A stretch of DNA of 64,000 nt from Sipunculus nudus (lineage: Eukaryota; Annelida; Sipuncula; Golfingiida; Sipunculidae): positions 32,334,956 to 32,398,955 of the forward strand of contig CM049318.1 of the NCBI GenBank assembly GCA_026874595.1. The letters run 5' to 3'. The position numbers and the translations under genes were made by a program. A model generated the notes under the pieces. That model searched no databases. It was not told where the DNA came from and was given only the letters and a program-made list of their open reading frames with translations. Shown here in pieces: positions 23,101 through 33,299 of the stretch (its first letter is position 1; each line of letters opens with the position of its first letter).

Positions 23101-23625
23101 TGTTCAAAGATTGCCATTGTAGTTTATATCAACTCGCTTGATACTTCCTAGGGTCCGCGTACAGTTAAGAAGATTTTGCACACATTAATTGATATAGTTA
23201 ATTCATAATAATGATTTACTATGGGAAGTTTTTAATATATATTTAGATCTCGAAAATGGAACCCTTGCGAAAAACGGCAAATCTAAATCGCGATTTTTTA
23301 ACCCGTCGAATACAAAGCCAACCAAAGTACATTTGACATATATGAAGAAACAAAAACAGTCGGAGAGCTATCAGACACAAAATCAACAAAAGGACATTAC
23401 TTGTATTGCACAGAGGAGGCGTCCATCCTGGTTTACAGGAGCACGTGCCAGAAGTCTTGTCGCATGACGCCTTCTCGCATCCTTCTCCGCACATTCCCGA
23501 ACAGTTGGAATGAAACCTGCCCGGTTTGCATGGGCAGGTCCCTTCGAGGATATCGCATGTCATGTTCCTACAACCGTCGTCACAGCTGAGACTGCAGTCA
23601 AGTCCATACTTTCCAACTTTACAGA
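4986..23625 (-). CDS. Multi-EGF-like (MEGF10/SREC/Draper-type) gene, partial, overview
   Basis: Minus-strand gene running from about 23.6 kb down to about 5 kb. Intact exons are nineteen of 225 nt (75 codons) and one of 318 nt (106 codons). All begin after AG and end before GTA or GTG, with phase 1 at both ends. If all were joined, they would encode about 1531 residues and 41 EGF modules. Each 75-residue exon has 14 Cys. Cys 11, 15, 19, 24, 31, 33 and 42 recur 31 residues later at 42, 46, 50, 55, 62, 64 and 73, giving two laminin-type EGF modules. This pattern is typical of MEGF10/11, Draper and SREC (SCARF) receptors, which bind apoptotic cells, microbes or modified lipoproteins at the cell surface; that role here is inference from the family. 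No signal peptide, membrane span or tail was found, so both ends are missing. It is equally open whether all exons are used together or alternatively. Confidence 0.75.
5544..5569 (-). pseudogene. 5' stub of a 225-nt EGF exon
   Basis: The acceptor and first 26 nt of an array exon are preserved (reads VCEHGMYGP), then homology stops abruptly and runs into unrelated A-rich and G-rich sequence. The intron side (5570 to about 5935) still matches the array units, so this stub marks the low-coordinate edge of the tandem array. Confidence 0.65.
6021..6245 (-). CDS. EGF exon E1 (two laminin-type EGF modules)
   Basis: Complete 225-nt exon with G|GTAAAA donor and ATATAG acceptor. It is the lowest-coordinate complete copy, hence the most 3' in the transcript. 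It has CGKGCEKAS where most copies have CGEGCETAS, sharing the EKAS form only with E2 and E20. It keeps the NMT and both NCS sequons. Confidence 0.82.
6728..6952 (-). CDS. EGF exon E2
   Basis: Complete 225-nt exon. It starts VCKVG rather than VCEVG and ends PPVCNS rather than PPFCNS. Its 5' half is nearly identical to the truncated copy E11, and the downstream block from here to about 8.66 kb recurs 6.02 kb away. Confidence 0.82.
7437..7661 (-). CDS. EGF exon E3
   Basis: Complete 225-nt exon with KAGKFLFNCSG (Phe in place of Ser before the second NCS) and CGDGCETAS. The encoded protein is identical to that of E12, its counterpart in the duplicated block. Confidence 0.82.
8147..8371 (-). CDS. 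EGF exon E4
   Basis: Complete 225-nt exon marked by QPAFCNS (Ala for Pro), shared only with E13. E13 carries a different 5' half, which shows partial gene conversion between copies. Confidence 0.82.
8836..9060 (-). CDS. EGF exon E5 (type A of the A-B dimer)
   Basis: Complete 225-nt exon. Type A features are VCEEGMYGPNC and NMTCNFRHGTC. The same protein is encoded by E7 and E9. Confidence 0.82.
9543..9767 (-). CDS. EGF exon E6 (type B of the A-B dimer)
   Basis: Complete 225-nt exon. Type B features are CPCKEARFLSN (others have KAGRF or KAGKF) and a last exon base of A rather than G before GTAAAA. Spliced to the next exon, the junction codon becomes Ile instead of Val. It has one base (an A on the plus strand, in CAGGAACAC) shared only with E13. 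Confidence 0.82.
10251..10475 (-). CDS. EGF exon E7 (type A)
   Basis: Complete 225-nt exon with the same protein as E5 and E9. It lies 1366 bp from E9 and 1415 bp from E5. The 49-bp difference reflects a shortened intron between E7 and E8. Confidence 0.82.
10909..11133 (-). CDS. EGF exon E8 (type B)
   Basis: Complete 225-nt exon of type B, with the A|GTAAAA donor. The intron on its low-coordinate side lacks a segment near 10,670 that the E5-E6 intron keeps (GACCACCCTTG to the GATGAGGA stretch). Confidence 0.82.
11617..11841 (-). CDS. EGF exon E9 (type A)
   Basis: Complete 225-nt exon, a copy of E7 displaced by exactly 1366 bp. By eye the whole unit is almost identical to that of E7 (for example one base differs, GTCTGTCC against GTCGGTCC, in the flank). 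Confidence 0.82.
12275..12499 (-). CDS. EGF exon E10 (type B)
   Basis: Complete 225-nt exon, displaced 1366 bp from E8, with the same KEARF marker and A|GTAAAA donor. It is the last member of the A-B dimer series. Confidence 0.82.
12871..12970 (-). pseudogene. Truncated EGF exon E11
   Basis: Only the first 100 nt (acceptor to CPC) remain, nearly identical to E2. At 12871 the sequence joins directly to intron sequence (CTTTCATA then TTACATGGG), so the second module and the donor site are gone. Residue 5 is also changed (VCEVE). Reading on gives MKERIFINWH and no GT donor in a suitable place. It is probably skipped; because neighbouring exons are phase 1-1, skipping would not break the frame. 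Confidence 0.75.
13456..13680 (-). CDS. EGF exon E12
   Basis: Complete 225-nt exon encoding the same protein as E3. It lies 6019 bp from E3 inside the duplicated block. Confidence 0.82.
14166..14390 (-). CDS. EGF exon E13 (mosaic of E4 and type B)
   Basis: Complete 225-nt exon. The 3' part (low coordinates) has QPAFCNS and a G|GTAAAA donor like E4. The rest has KEARF and the CAGGAACAC variant like E6. The switch falls between about 14,170 and 14,203. Both flanks again look like those of E4. Confidence 0.82.
14858..15082 (-). CDS. EGF exon E14
   Basis: Complete 225-nt exon. NMTC is changed to NMAC, removing one N-glycosylation sequon that most other copies keep. Confidence 0.82.
15557..15781 (-). 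CDS. EGF exon E15
   Basis: Complete 225-nt exon with VCEEGMYGPNC, NMTCNFRDGDC and KAFGKC (Phe for Ser). The acceptor is ATGTAG rather than ATATAG. Confidence 0.82.
16265..16489 (-). CDS. EGF exon E16
   Basis: Complete 225-nt exon with VCEEGTYGPDC and NITC (still a sequon). The Met seen at residue 6 of other array copies is Thr here, so a simple ATG-based reading misses the exon's 5' part. Confidence 0.82.
16973..17197 (-). CDS. EGF exon E17
   Basis: Complete 225-nt exon with VCEEGMYGPNC, NMTCDFRDGAC and a C-terminal PPFCNL (Leu for Ser). Confidence 0.82.
17671..17895 (-). CDS. EGF exon E18
   Basis: Complete 225-nt exon with CSNGC where other array copies have CSDGC. The upstream intron (17,896-18,688) is longer than usual because it holds reverse-oriented fragments of a dispersed repeat. 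Confidence 0.82.
17920..18240 (-). repeat. Two diverged fragments of the 340-bp intronic repeat, inside the EGF gene intron
   Basis: After A-rich runs near 18,008-18,030 and 18,150-18,172 come CTGGTGGTGCATCTAG with CAGGAACTGAGGGAAC, and GGGTGGCACCACCAG with GAGAACTGACAAAAC. These match, in reverse orientation, the part of the repeat at 49.2-50.4 kb that has the T-rich run, the G-G-T-G-C-x-C-C-A-C core and the TTCCATCAGTTCCTGCAG stretch. Confidence 0.6.
18689..18913 (-). CDS. EGF exon E19 (diverged)
   Basis: Complete 225-nt exon, clearly older than E1-E18: VCEVGKHGPDCSLNC, NMACDLLDGSC, CGDGCVTMSC and QPSMCNT. All 14 Cys are conserved. It has a G|GTAATA donor and a CTAG acceptor. It lacks the NMT sequon (NMA). 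Confidence 0.8.
18914..20400. other. Intron of the EGF gene, unique sequence
   Basis: No exon was found on either strand. An (ATT)n microsatellite occupies about 20,142-20,177. Confidence 0.5.
20142..20177. repeat. (ATT)n microsatellite
   Basis: About twelve uninterrupted ATT/TTA triplets. Confidence 0.9.
20410..20790 (-). mobile_element. LINE reverse transcriptase fragment (CR1/Jockey-like), decayed
   Basis: The minus strand reads DTICHQLLPRRLDNTFGVQD, then DDALNWFSTYLRGRTQSV. After a frameshift it reads LSYGILQASVLGPLLFT, then IIDKHSLSKHFFVDESQLYL. These are the motif A to motif C regions of non-LTR reverse transcriptases, with the catalytic FADD box decayed to FVDE. It sits inside the intron between E19 and the triple-EGF exon and is in the same orientation as the gene. 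Confidence 0.75.
21233..21398. mobile_element. Short inverted-repeat element (possible hAT-like MITE)
   Basis: The two ends are imperfect inverted repeats: CAGAAGCGGATCCCGGGG on the left, and CAGGGGCGGATCCAGGAT when the right end is read on the minus strand. The CAGGG-type terminus and size of 166 bp suit a hAT-like non-autonomous element. An 8-bp target duplication is not evident in the flanks, so the assignment is tentative. Confidence 0.4.
21399..21966. other. Intron of the EGF gene, no feature seen
   Basis: AT-rich, with no exon, RNA gene or recognisable repeat. Confidence 0.5.
21967..22284 (-). CDS. Triple-EGF exon (318 nt)
   Basis: Phase 1-1 exon of 106 codons with three EGF modules. 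Module 1 runs from CSGEKYGQNC to GACDVCKHGYYGERC, module 2 from CNLSCSYGC to GSCACANGFYGVTC, and module 3 from CNQTCPSSC to GSCICRPEETGDHC. The YYGERC and FYGVTC endings are typical of MEGF and SREC proteins. Acceptor is TTTGCAG and donor A|GTGAGT, a strong site. This exon is not part of the amplified array. A decayed relative lies at 4986-5098. Confidence 0.82.
22285..23400. other. Intron of the EGF gene
   Basis: Unique AT-rich sequence between the triple-EGF exon and E20. No further exon was found. Confidence 0.5.
23401..23625 (-). CDS. EGF exon E20 (most upstream copy found, diverged)
   Basis: Complete 225-nt exon: VCKVGKYGLDCSLSC, NMTCDILEGTC, CPCKPGRFHSN, CEKASCDKTSGTC, TPPLCNT. It has a TTTTAG acceptor and A|GTAATG donor. 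Its position upstream of the triple-EGF exon suggests an ancestral unit of one 225-nt exon plus one 318-nt exon. No signal-peptide exon was recognised upstream. Confidence 0.8.
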
Positions 23626-26600
23626 CTAAAAGAAAGATGAAGAACATGAAAAGGACGCAAACAAACAAAGCAAAATACTTTCACATCAGTGCCCCTAGTG
23701 TTTCCGTGATTTGTCAGCTTATATGGTTATATCATGGACGAATAACTTGAATGATAAAGGCAAAACGATGGAGAAAAGACTGCTGTCCAAACATTATGAA
23801 ATGTCATTTCTGTGAGGTATCTAAATTACTAAAGACAATATCTAAGCTTTTAAAACTGTGGTTCAAACTATAATCCATTGTCTTTTCCCCAGAGACAGCT
23901 AGTAAACACGTTACAAAGCCCCGTAATTTGGGGAAAGTTAAGAAATGTGAGAATGTTGAGATTTTCCCTTTTGTATATTAAAGCTGTCTTCTTTTCTGAA
24001 TTAGGTACTGTTTGATAAGATTTCAGTAACTAATTGGCAAACCTACGTTTGCTGTAAACGAAAATAAACAGATATATGCAAAATACTTAGAACTTAATCA
24101 ATGTTTAAGCAAAAGAAGTTTAGTTTTTTTTCTGTTTGATTTATGGCACCTGATAAATTATTACCAAGCTAGTCTGGTCAAATCTCTTGCTGGAGAGTTA
24201 TTTTGTATTTAAAAGCATTTACAAAACTATAATCAACTGTATGCCAACAACTTTGTAAAATTTAAGAACCATAAATATATTTTATTTTTTTAGTATTTGA
24301 AAAGATCCAGACGAAGTTACATTATAATCCTAAGCATTCCTCCTTGTCGCCTAATAGAGATGAAATCTTACAGCTCGTCTTATATCAACCGCTATGATCT
24401 GTACACAAATAATGCATTACGGAAAGGACAGTCTCATGTACCCCTCCCCCCCCCCCCCTCTCAGTGATCGATATGGTATTATATCTTGTACATTGGTGAA
24501 TAAGGAATATTGCTTCTATATTCAAGCTTTTCTTAAAACGAGTTTAAAATTTCATGAATATATCATACAGCCCGATGCTGGGATAATATGTTACATTAAT
24601 TCTGAAATTTTCTAGTGTCCAGCACTGTCTATTCGATTTTCAAACACTATCACTATAGCCTTTCTGTTGTAATGATTAAAACATTGAATATCTAGATTTT
24701 TTTATTTTTCTTTCTAGTGTGTATTTTAAATACTTTAGAAATTAGGTTGTATGTGTAATAACTTTTTAATGTTTATAGATTTTACCACAATCACCTCTTT
24801 GTTCTTTGACTTGTAATGTTTGTTTGAATTATATATGTATTATACTGATTATTATAATGGAACCGTGGACCTAAGGTTCATTATTTTCTGATTAAAATTT
24901 ATTCTTTATCATATCTTTTACAACTTTACTTGGCGAATGTGACATGGCTCCGTCATTTTTTTTCGTTAGGTCACACAGCGTCTACAAATGTTCTAAAGAT
25001 TTCAATGGATTTGTGTCAGGATGAGAACAAGAAAGAGTTGAGAAACAATTAGACGGATCGATAAAATTTATATGCGGACTATTAAAAACAAATAAGTTGG
25101 AAACTCGCATAATTATAGATTCCAAAAGATCACTTTTATATATATAAGAAAGTAGAATTTTCATCTATGGCGGCCCTTAGTTGCATATCAAAATTTAAAA
25201 TATGGACTAAACCGTTACTATTATGGTTTTCTTGATCAAAGAATCAAGACACAATTTTTGACCAGATATATTTGTTAGTTCTGGAGATATTAAAGAAAAA
25301 AGAATTTTCGTCAATGGCGGCTCTAATTTGCATATAACAAACATTACCTAAGTTCTTCATGAGAACAATCCATCTCGAAAACATAAGTTGACCCCTACAA
25401 TCAGAAATTCAAGGAAAAACCTTTTACTATAGACAATTGATAGGTACCCCCGACTGGCAACTCCATTACTGGACAAAAAAAAAAATTATTTTAATTCTGT
25501 CGGGGGGGGGGGGTTTAGGGTGGATGTGAGACCCTCAGTGTTCAGTTCTTGGCTAAAATGAACCTACCTGCATTTCCAGAGACAACAACAAAGATAGAGA
25601 TGTGGAGAACCACCGCTGAAACCATCTGTGTGCGTGTTTGTGACATTCTGTTAATTATAATCCATGCTGAAAACTTAAAATATGCCTGGGAAAGGATGTG
25701 TAGTAGGAATTTGTCCTTGGTATCTGTAGAGGCCTAAAACTTCCAGGAGCTCGGCCAGCAACATTTAACATAACAATATTGCAGTCTCATGTAGCAACCT
25801 TTCGCATTTACTGCGGTTGGGGCCGGACCTGATAACCGAGTCACCACTCAATAAACTGACATGAAATGTAGGCCTACTTGTCGTTTTCATTTTAAAATTC
25901 AAGGTGATGGCGGCTTGGTGTAGGATTTCTCAGACAAATTAAAAAATAAAACCACATGAAAACACATCAAAGCATAAACTTGGTCTCACATTACCAGAAG
26001 GTCAAAAGAGCTGTCCAAATTTAGAATAATTGTTATCATTCAGCCAAAATACACAGTATTTACTAGGAAAACGCAGTATTCAGGGAATCAAGCGATCGCT
26101 GTAACCACTAAATGCGCCTCGATCTGGTTCATTTAGATCTATAGCCTTTGCATGGGACATGAACCGGGATATAAGCCGTATAAAATCAAATGTTGTGTTT
26201 AAGACAGGGAAACCTGTATAATCTAGGGCAGAAAAAATAGTAATTTATTTAATTTGATAAATTTAGTTAAATATTGTGTTTGGAATGAAAACAAATGAAG
26301 TTAAAACTCTGCTACACCTGCGCTTGAAAATGTTTCTTGAAATCACAGGCAATGAACCGCGTGACCTCAGATAGCCGCACCGCTAACAGAAACTGTTGAT
26401 ATTTTGTAATATGTTTACCCCTGGCGGCTGCAAATTCAATATGTTGTGGAAACCGAGTGCAGACAGGCCTATTTGTCGCTGCTTTTCGCTACTGATAAGG
26501 GCTTTCATTGATTTTAAGGCTAATCTGTTTTTATTCGATATTAAAGTTCATAAACACTGTCGAAGGGGTATGTTACATACGCATTCGATAAAAATGTCTT

Positions 26601-26640
26601 TCTATGATGAAGAAGACACTTCATTTGTCGAAATAGGCCT
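23626..26640. other. Non-coding DNA upstream of the EGF exons
   Basis: No exon with a signal peptide or EGF motif was found on the minus strand. Homopolymer runs of C (about 24,447-24,459) and G (25,502-25,513) are present. An imperfect direct repeat pairs about 25,149-25,190 with about 25,300-25,340; both carry GAATTTTC then ATGGCGGC then TTTGCATAT or TTGCATAT. Confidence 0.5.
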
Positions 26641-26642
26641 TT

Positions 26643-27140
26643 AATAACTTTATCGTTCGGTTACGGTGTTCAGTTTTCTCACATTTTCCTTGAAAATATT
26701 GCTTGAAAAGTGATTTAAATTCATATTACATCCAATAAAGTGGGCCTACACATTAAAAATCTGGTACAGTGATCTTCAATTTTCTTTCAATAAATTATTG
26801 AATAAAAGCTGAAAATTTCAATTTAAGGGTATGTAGGGCGCTAGCACGTAACATGATAATAATTTTTTAATAATTTTATCGTTCGGTGGCGGTGTTCCGT
26901 TTGCTCACATTTTTCTCTACTGCTCTCACGCTGTGTCGCATAGGGAGAGAGCACCGGAGCTTGACAAGATAGAAAAAAATAGGAGACTGCTTAAGATATC
27001 AATATGCTTGAAAAGTGGTTTAAATTCATATTAGATCCCATAAAGTTGGCCTACACATTATTAAATATATGGTACAGTGATCTTCAATTTTCTTTCAATA
27101 AATTATTGATTAAAAGCTGAAAATTTCAGTTAAAGTATAT
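26643..27140. repeat. Direct repeat pair, second copy with a 90-bp insertion
   Basis: Copy 1 (about 26,643-26,835) and copy 2 (about 26,868-27,140) share TTTATCGTTCGG, TGCTTGAAAAGTG, TTTAAATTCATATTA, CTGGTACAGTGATCTTCAA-type and TTTCTTTCAATAAATTATTG stretches. Copy 2 has an extra segment at about 26,917-27,003 that copy 1 lacks. Confidence 0.75.
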
Positions 27141-30100
27141 AAAGTATCATGATTGAGGAAAAACAAAAATAAAACGTTTTTTGAGATATTTTCATGTAGC
27201 TTAACATTAGTCCTTTAAAAAGTGGATTATTGTTACTGGGAGCTTAAATTAGTGTAAACTTTAATTTTTTTGTTACAACTTCATTTGAAAATGAGAGTAG
27301 GTATGCTAACAGAAAGATCGCTGAACCAGGTTTAAAATGTATACTTTATGAGGTCTAATACGAATATATAAAGCACCTTTGGACTGATTTAAGATCTACG
27401 GGTTCTACTCTCGGATTATTACTGGAGCTTCGGCTCGGTGGTAAAGTCTCGAGAAATAAGGCCGTCAGTCTCGAATCCGATAGAAAGAAACCTCTGTCAC
27501 ATATTCTATAAGGACATTTAGGCCTCAATACATGTCCAAACTAACTACTACCAGCATATTAAGAATATATATATACACATATCAAGCTGGCATCGGGAGC
27601 TAAATGTAATTATACATTAAAGTGAAAATATTAATATATTCAATCTCAATTTCCCATTTTAAATTTCTTTTAGCAAGGATAGTTTTATTTGACGTGAATT
27701 CAGGCTTCTGATGGCTCGTATTCGAAGAACTGTGTACTTTGACTCGAGTAGACTGGATTCGGACCAGCAGTCGGACTCGAATGGTATGGACACGACTACA
27801 TTATTAATAAGAGATTCCTGCCAGGTCCGTGATAAGCAAGACCCCTTTTCTATACTATATCTGTAAAGTTCTTATATTCATATACGAAAAAGGCCGTATA
27901 TTTCTTAATGTGGACCACTTGGTCTTCCAAGAATAGACCTATGCACTTTTCCTTCGGGTTGTTATGGTATTGTAGGACGAGGTTAGCCTGGCTAGTCGTA
28001 TACAGGAGTAACGCCATTTCGATCCTCTGACATTAACATATTAGCGTCAGAGTACCTTTACACCTCGCACTAAAAGTCTCTATGAGGGTGCAAATATCTT
28101 TATTAAATATTAAATAGAAAACTTTTATAACGTTTTTCCAGGAGTTCCCTTTTAACCCGTCATGTGTTTTATAGTCACAACTGCAAATGACACATTTTAG
28201 CTCTGCTGTGATATTACATAAATAAAAAGTGTTGTCGAAGCAAAGTGGCCCAATGGCGAGAGTCTCGTCGGGCTTAAATTGTAGTGGGACCTAAATTGGC
28301 TAAACATCTATGCAAACAAACTTCAAAGTGCTAAACAAAAACTCGCTTTATAAGTTTTAATTTTATGAATGATATTTATTCGTATATCTTCTCGTGATCT
28401 CTGTCTTGGAACCTGCACATGATGCGAGTAATATACAATGGCGACAAAGATACCCCTATATATATATGTGGGCCTCTTTTCCCATCCTTTACTCGAATAT
28501 TTGCTGTGAGCACATACAACTGTGTTGTATGGACTATGTTAGTATTTGCACATGTCTTATTAAAGGGGCCCAATCACCTATAAAGCATGTTAAGTTAACA
28601 CGAAAAATAGCTTCTTTCCTTTAGAATAAATCTGTACCCCCAAAAATTGCCCTGAAACCATTTGCTTTCTTCTGTAAACAAATGTTAAAAACAGTGGACC
28701 GGGCGCGATGACAGGTGTCAACATTAACACACCACGTGGGGCAGTGTGCATCGCTGAGCCAAAACAGCGATAAGGAGACGCCCGGTCTGACTTGGCCCCA
28801 AAAAATGTAACATGTTTCTTTCTGCTGGCTGAAACACCGCGTGTTGCCTCTCTTAATCTGCCCTCTGGTCATGCGGCTTTGTTATGGTAAACAGACTGTT
28901 TACCAACACGCAGAGCCATAACATGGTGTTAAACAGCCGTATGCGAGGAAATGAGACCGTGTGCTGGGATGGTTTTGCTGGGAAACATTTGTAGAAAAGC
29001 AAAACTGAACTGATAGTGTGAAAGAATAGGCATAATTGAGCTCTTGATATTTTGTTTAGATTTAATAAGGGAGAAAAGAGAATATATATGACAGAAAGGT
29101 AATAATGAACAGGAAATATATAGCCTGTTTTGATGTCATCTCCCAGTGATGTATAGTCGGGTCCACACCAGCCGAGTCAAACTGCAACTCAGAGTCCAGA
29201 CCACTCGAGTCCAAGTCTACCTTCTTCGAATCCGGGTCATTTGGGACTCGAATCCAAGTCCGAGTAAAAAAAGTCCATAAAAAATTTCAGATTATCATGT
29301 ACATTTTTAAGTTCACATATGCTTTTACTATAATGGTTAACTATACATTTACAGCTCCCGTTGCTGAGCGAAGCTTGGTATATACTGTGTTATTATTTTT
29401 TAATATTTTGTAAGTAGTTTGCACAAGTAGGCCTACGAAATTTAAGTCTTTATAATATGTGATAGGCTTTGTTTCTATTGGACTCGAGATGGACTCGCCT
29501 CACCTCCGAGTCCGAGTACAGGACCCTCGAATCTAAGTCAAAGTCCGGACATCATTGCTATCATGGGCCTTAATTGTTTGCAAAGACAATATGAGGGGCG
29601 GGGGGGGGGGGGCGATCGACAAAATGCGCCCCCACCCACCACGAAATAAGGATACCCGCTCAGAATCTCCAACAGCTGCTAGACAACTTTCCTTTGTGAC
29701 GAATCATAAAACAACATGCCCTCTCTCAGAATATCACGATTTTATTAAACTCCGCCACATATTATTGGATATGATACATTCTTTACATGGACATACTTTT
29801 GTTCAGTTTTCTACATCATTATTTACATTTGATTTTTATATAACATTTAAGGACATAAATGAGGCTATCACTTATGCAGATGATCAGAGGCACTGATTGA
29901 ATTGACGAATACCATATACCCGGTACCAAATGTTTCCAACTGACAAATTATTAAGGAAACTATGGCAGAACTATAAACTGATTGACGGAATTATCTCGAA
30001 ATCTTAAAATTATGTGCTTTATTCTTCAAAACAGTGAGGTGGGGGGGGGGGGACAAATGGTAATTGTTCCCCACATCTAAAAATGTAAGGGGGACGTATC

Positions 30101-32835
30101 CTGTAGGTCTCCCCCCACCTCTTAAGAACAGGGAAAAACAAGTCCGAAGGTTCGGTTCATTTAATTAGAACGGCTTATTTACGTTTAACAATCAAAACAT
30201 TCATACTGAGATATGCCTAAAAAATGCGAACACAAAGCTCGCATCTAAATGGAAATTTGACATTTTAAAATGCAAATTATAAGTATTATTATGATGCAAA
30301 ATTATGATCAACACAAGGATAACTGAAACAAATTTAAGAATTAAAAAAAAATCTAATATTAATAAAAAAATTAAATTGTTCACAAAGTGGACACCCTACA
30401 TTTTTGTGATCCTTAGACCTCAAACTTTACAAAAAAATATGGTGCCAATTTTTCTATAGTGGTTCTGTCATTTTTTCAGGTCAAATTGATTTTAGAGCAA
30501 AAATTGAGGACCATTATATATAAATATTTCATACAGAGAGATATTTAGCAACAAAACACCTCAAAATGGTTAGTAAGATATATTACATCACAATAACTTA
30601 GACAAGACACTCAAAGACTGCGTTAAGACGTTTATTACAAAATTAGAGAGCACCCGTAGAGCGTAAACCTCCGCCAACACATGGATCCGCATCAGGATCC
30701 ATCAGACTAATCATGAAAATTAATCAGCTGTTGTTTGTCCACTAGTATATTGTTCTACAAAATGTCATTGATGAATTCATTAAAAAATCATATAGAGACA
30801 ACAAGGTATCCTTGGGTAGTTTGTGCAATGTACATATGGCGGACCACTTGCTGATTTCAGGCAACCTGTATCGTATACAGTATGGCGCTATTTTCCTTGG
30901 TTTTAACCAGTGACTAAATATTTGCTTCATTTATACATAACATAGGAAAATGGCCCTGTTATTCTTCTATTTGATATGATTTTGTTATTGCGTCATCCTA
31001 TTGTTCGATTATTACATCACCAACATCACTATCCGCTCGCTGATAGTGAAAGCATTGAAACCCGTCTCTTAGGGTTAGTTTATCCAAAGTATATCTAAAG
31101 GTTACTAAGGAATTCTATGGAGTAATTTTATGTTTTGGTCATAATCCAAGAAATAATTTATAAAAGTTTCAGGCGGATGACTAAATTTTTTAAAAATATT
31201 TTGTGAAGAATAAACAACAGATAAAAGGACAACTTTGACTGGATTTAGTGCCAGATCCTCACTAACCCAACCCAAAGTTTTAGGAAATTCTACCTAGTCC
31301 ACCATTCACAGTGAAATGGAGTACATATTAAGAAACAAAATAATATATAATAATAACATTGTTCATATAACCTCAGCTTTGTGCGGACAATAGCATATCA
31401 TTTAGGAGCAATTATATACCTTCTGTGGAGTAGCTATTTTCATCAGTTATTTACAGACATTTATTTACAGACATTTACAGTAGAATGAGACATGTAAAGG
31501 ACAGATAATCAACATTGAATGAAATGCATGTTTTGCTGAAGAATTCATTAAGGAGAGTGTTTTGAAAAAAACAAAAAAAAAAAAAAACCAAAGGGACCTT
31601 AGACAATTTAGAATTTCAGCAAAGGCCTGTTGAAGGAAACAAACTTGAAGTAAATATCAAATCATAACAAAGAAAGTGTCATCATTAGTCATAATGTTAT
31701 GGAACGTGTTTACAGATGTTCTTGTATCCCATCTTTAACCACCCCCCCCCCTCCCCCATGGTCTATTTTTCAAACTATTTTGTTTGGTGGGCCAATTTCT
31801 TTTATACATTTATGGGAATATGAAACCGAGGCATTAAGGTTATACAAGTACAATAACCAAAACGGCCAATTCTTAACAGAAACTATGGTAAAACAAATAG
31901 TAAAGTTTAAATATAACAATGGTAAAGTTAAATGCTTGTTATTATTGAATTCTTGTCGCTATCCTTTAATGACATGTGATGGCATAATGGCTACATAGGT
32001 TGTTCCATCCGTCCGAGCAAGATCACTGGTACAACATTAATTTTGTATGAAAATAGTAATCTGTAGACAATGAGTAGCACCCAGCTTGTACTATATATAT
32101 TTAATGCAACCATGAAATAATGAATAAAGAAAAGTCTATTCTTATATTTTATAAAATCTGACTGATTATGTCATTAAATGCAGGGTATGTTAGATACAGC
32201 AGCGGAATGATTAGAGCCCTTGTTTTTTTATCATTTTTATACCAAATAACTCCAGACAAAAACTAAAGCATTTTATACCTGCTTAACTAATGCTCGTTTT
32301 CCCTTAAATCATGATCAAGAACAATTTTGATTTATTGCACAAGCTAACAAAATAACATGTGTCTTATAAAATAAACAAATGCCTTGAATGTAATTAAAGG
32401 TTTTTGCATTTCTATTTGGTCATTGTAATTTTTATACAGGCCCTAAAAACAATAACATATTTGTTGGGGTTATAATATGGGGATCAGTACTGAGGAAGTC
32501 AGCATTAAGGTTGTTTTAACAGCACATACACATTACCTTTTAAGTACATGGAACTTTTCTGAAACGACACATGTTCAAGCAATTTTCAAGGAACTAAGTC
32601 TCAAAGAATCTGAACTTAGTTCGTGTTTCTTACTGCTCGTCCAACTTACTGCTTAATGATCTCTCCGACGTACACCCTTAATAATAAATTGTTAAAAAGT
32701 AGGAATAATAAAATCATTATTTGTATGTTCATTTGGCAAATGTTAAAATTAAATATTAAAACGTGTCTTGTAAAACAATATTTTATTTAAAATGATTTTG
32801 CAAGAAAATACAATTGTGTATGAATGCATCACATC
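27141..32835. other. Intergenic DNA with scattered repeat debris, no gene
   Basis: A possible tRNA-derived SINE head lies at 27,424-27,485 (TCGGTGGTAAAG and TCTCGAATCC as A- and B-box-like blocks). Degenerate GACTCGAGTCC-type clusters lie at about 27,715-27,785, 29,155-29,270 and 29,478-29,550. Long G or C homopolymers lie at about 29,600, 30,045 and 31,741. Several open frames of 60-113 codons occur here, but none has family motifs or splice context. Confidence 0.5.
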
Positions 32836-32871
32836 TTTCTCTCTTTCTGTCTCTCTCTTTCTCACCCCTCC

Positions 32872-32927
<56 letters not shown>

Positions 32928-32951
32928 GTTTGTGTGTGTGTGTGTGTGTTA
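32836..32951. repeat. Compound microsatellite (CT)n(TA)n(TG)n
   Basis: A C/T-rich tract (about 32,836-32,900) passes into TA repeats (to about 32,928) and then TG repeats (to about 32,949). Confidence 0.9.
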
Positions 32952-33108
32952 TTATACAAATAGACGGATCAAATTTTCTCAGGCATTTTTACTACCAATA
33001 AGTAGTTTCGTGCAACGTGCAGCACTCTTCACTGTCTGATTGATTATGCAGCTCCAATGTCATACCATAAAGCACTCTAGCAAATGCTTATTGCAGTAAA
33101 GCATTAGA

Positions 33109-33243
<135 letters not shown>

Positions 33244-33299
33244 TAAGTATAATGATAAGTGGTATAGCCGTGTTAGTCTGTAGTGGAAGTGTAGGTTTG

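Noticed and set aside
24982-25164. Minus-strand frame starting MKILLSYIY as a signal-peptide exon for the EGF gene
   Set aside because: The N-terminus is charged soon after the start, no phase 1 donor is seen, and it lies in a repeated, AT-rich stretch.
29555-29896. 113-codon plus-strand frame with a poly-Gly stretch
   Set aside because: The Gly run is a G homopolymer. The rest has no motif, splice context or codon pattern that supports coding.
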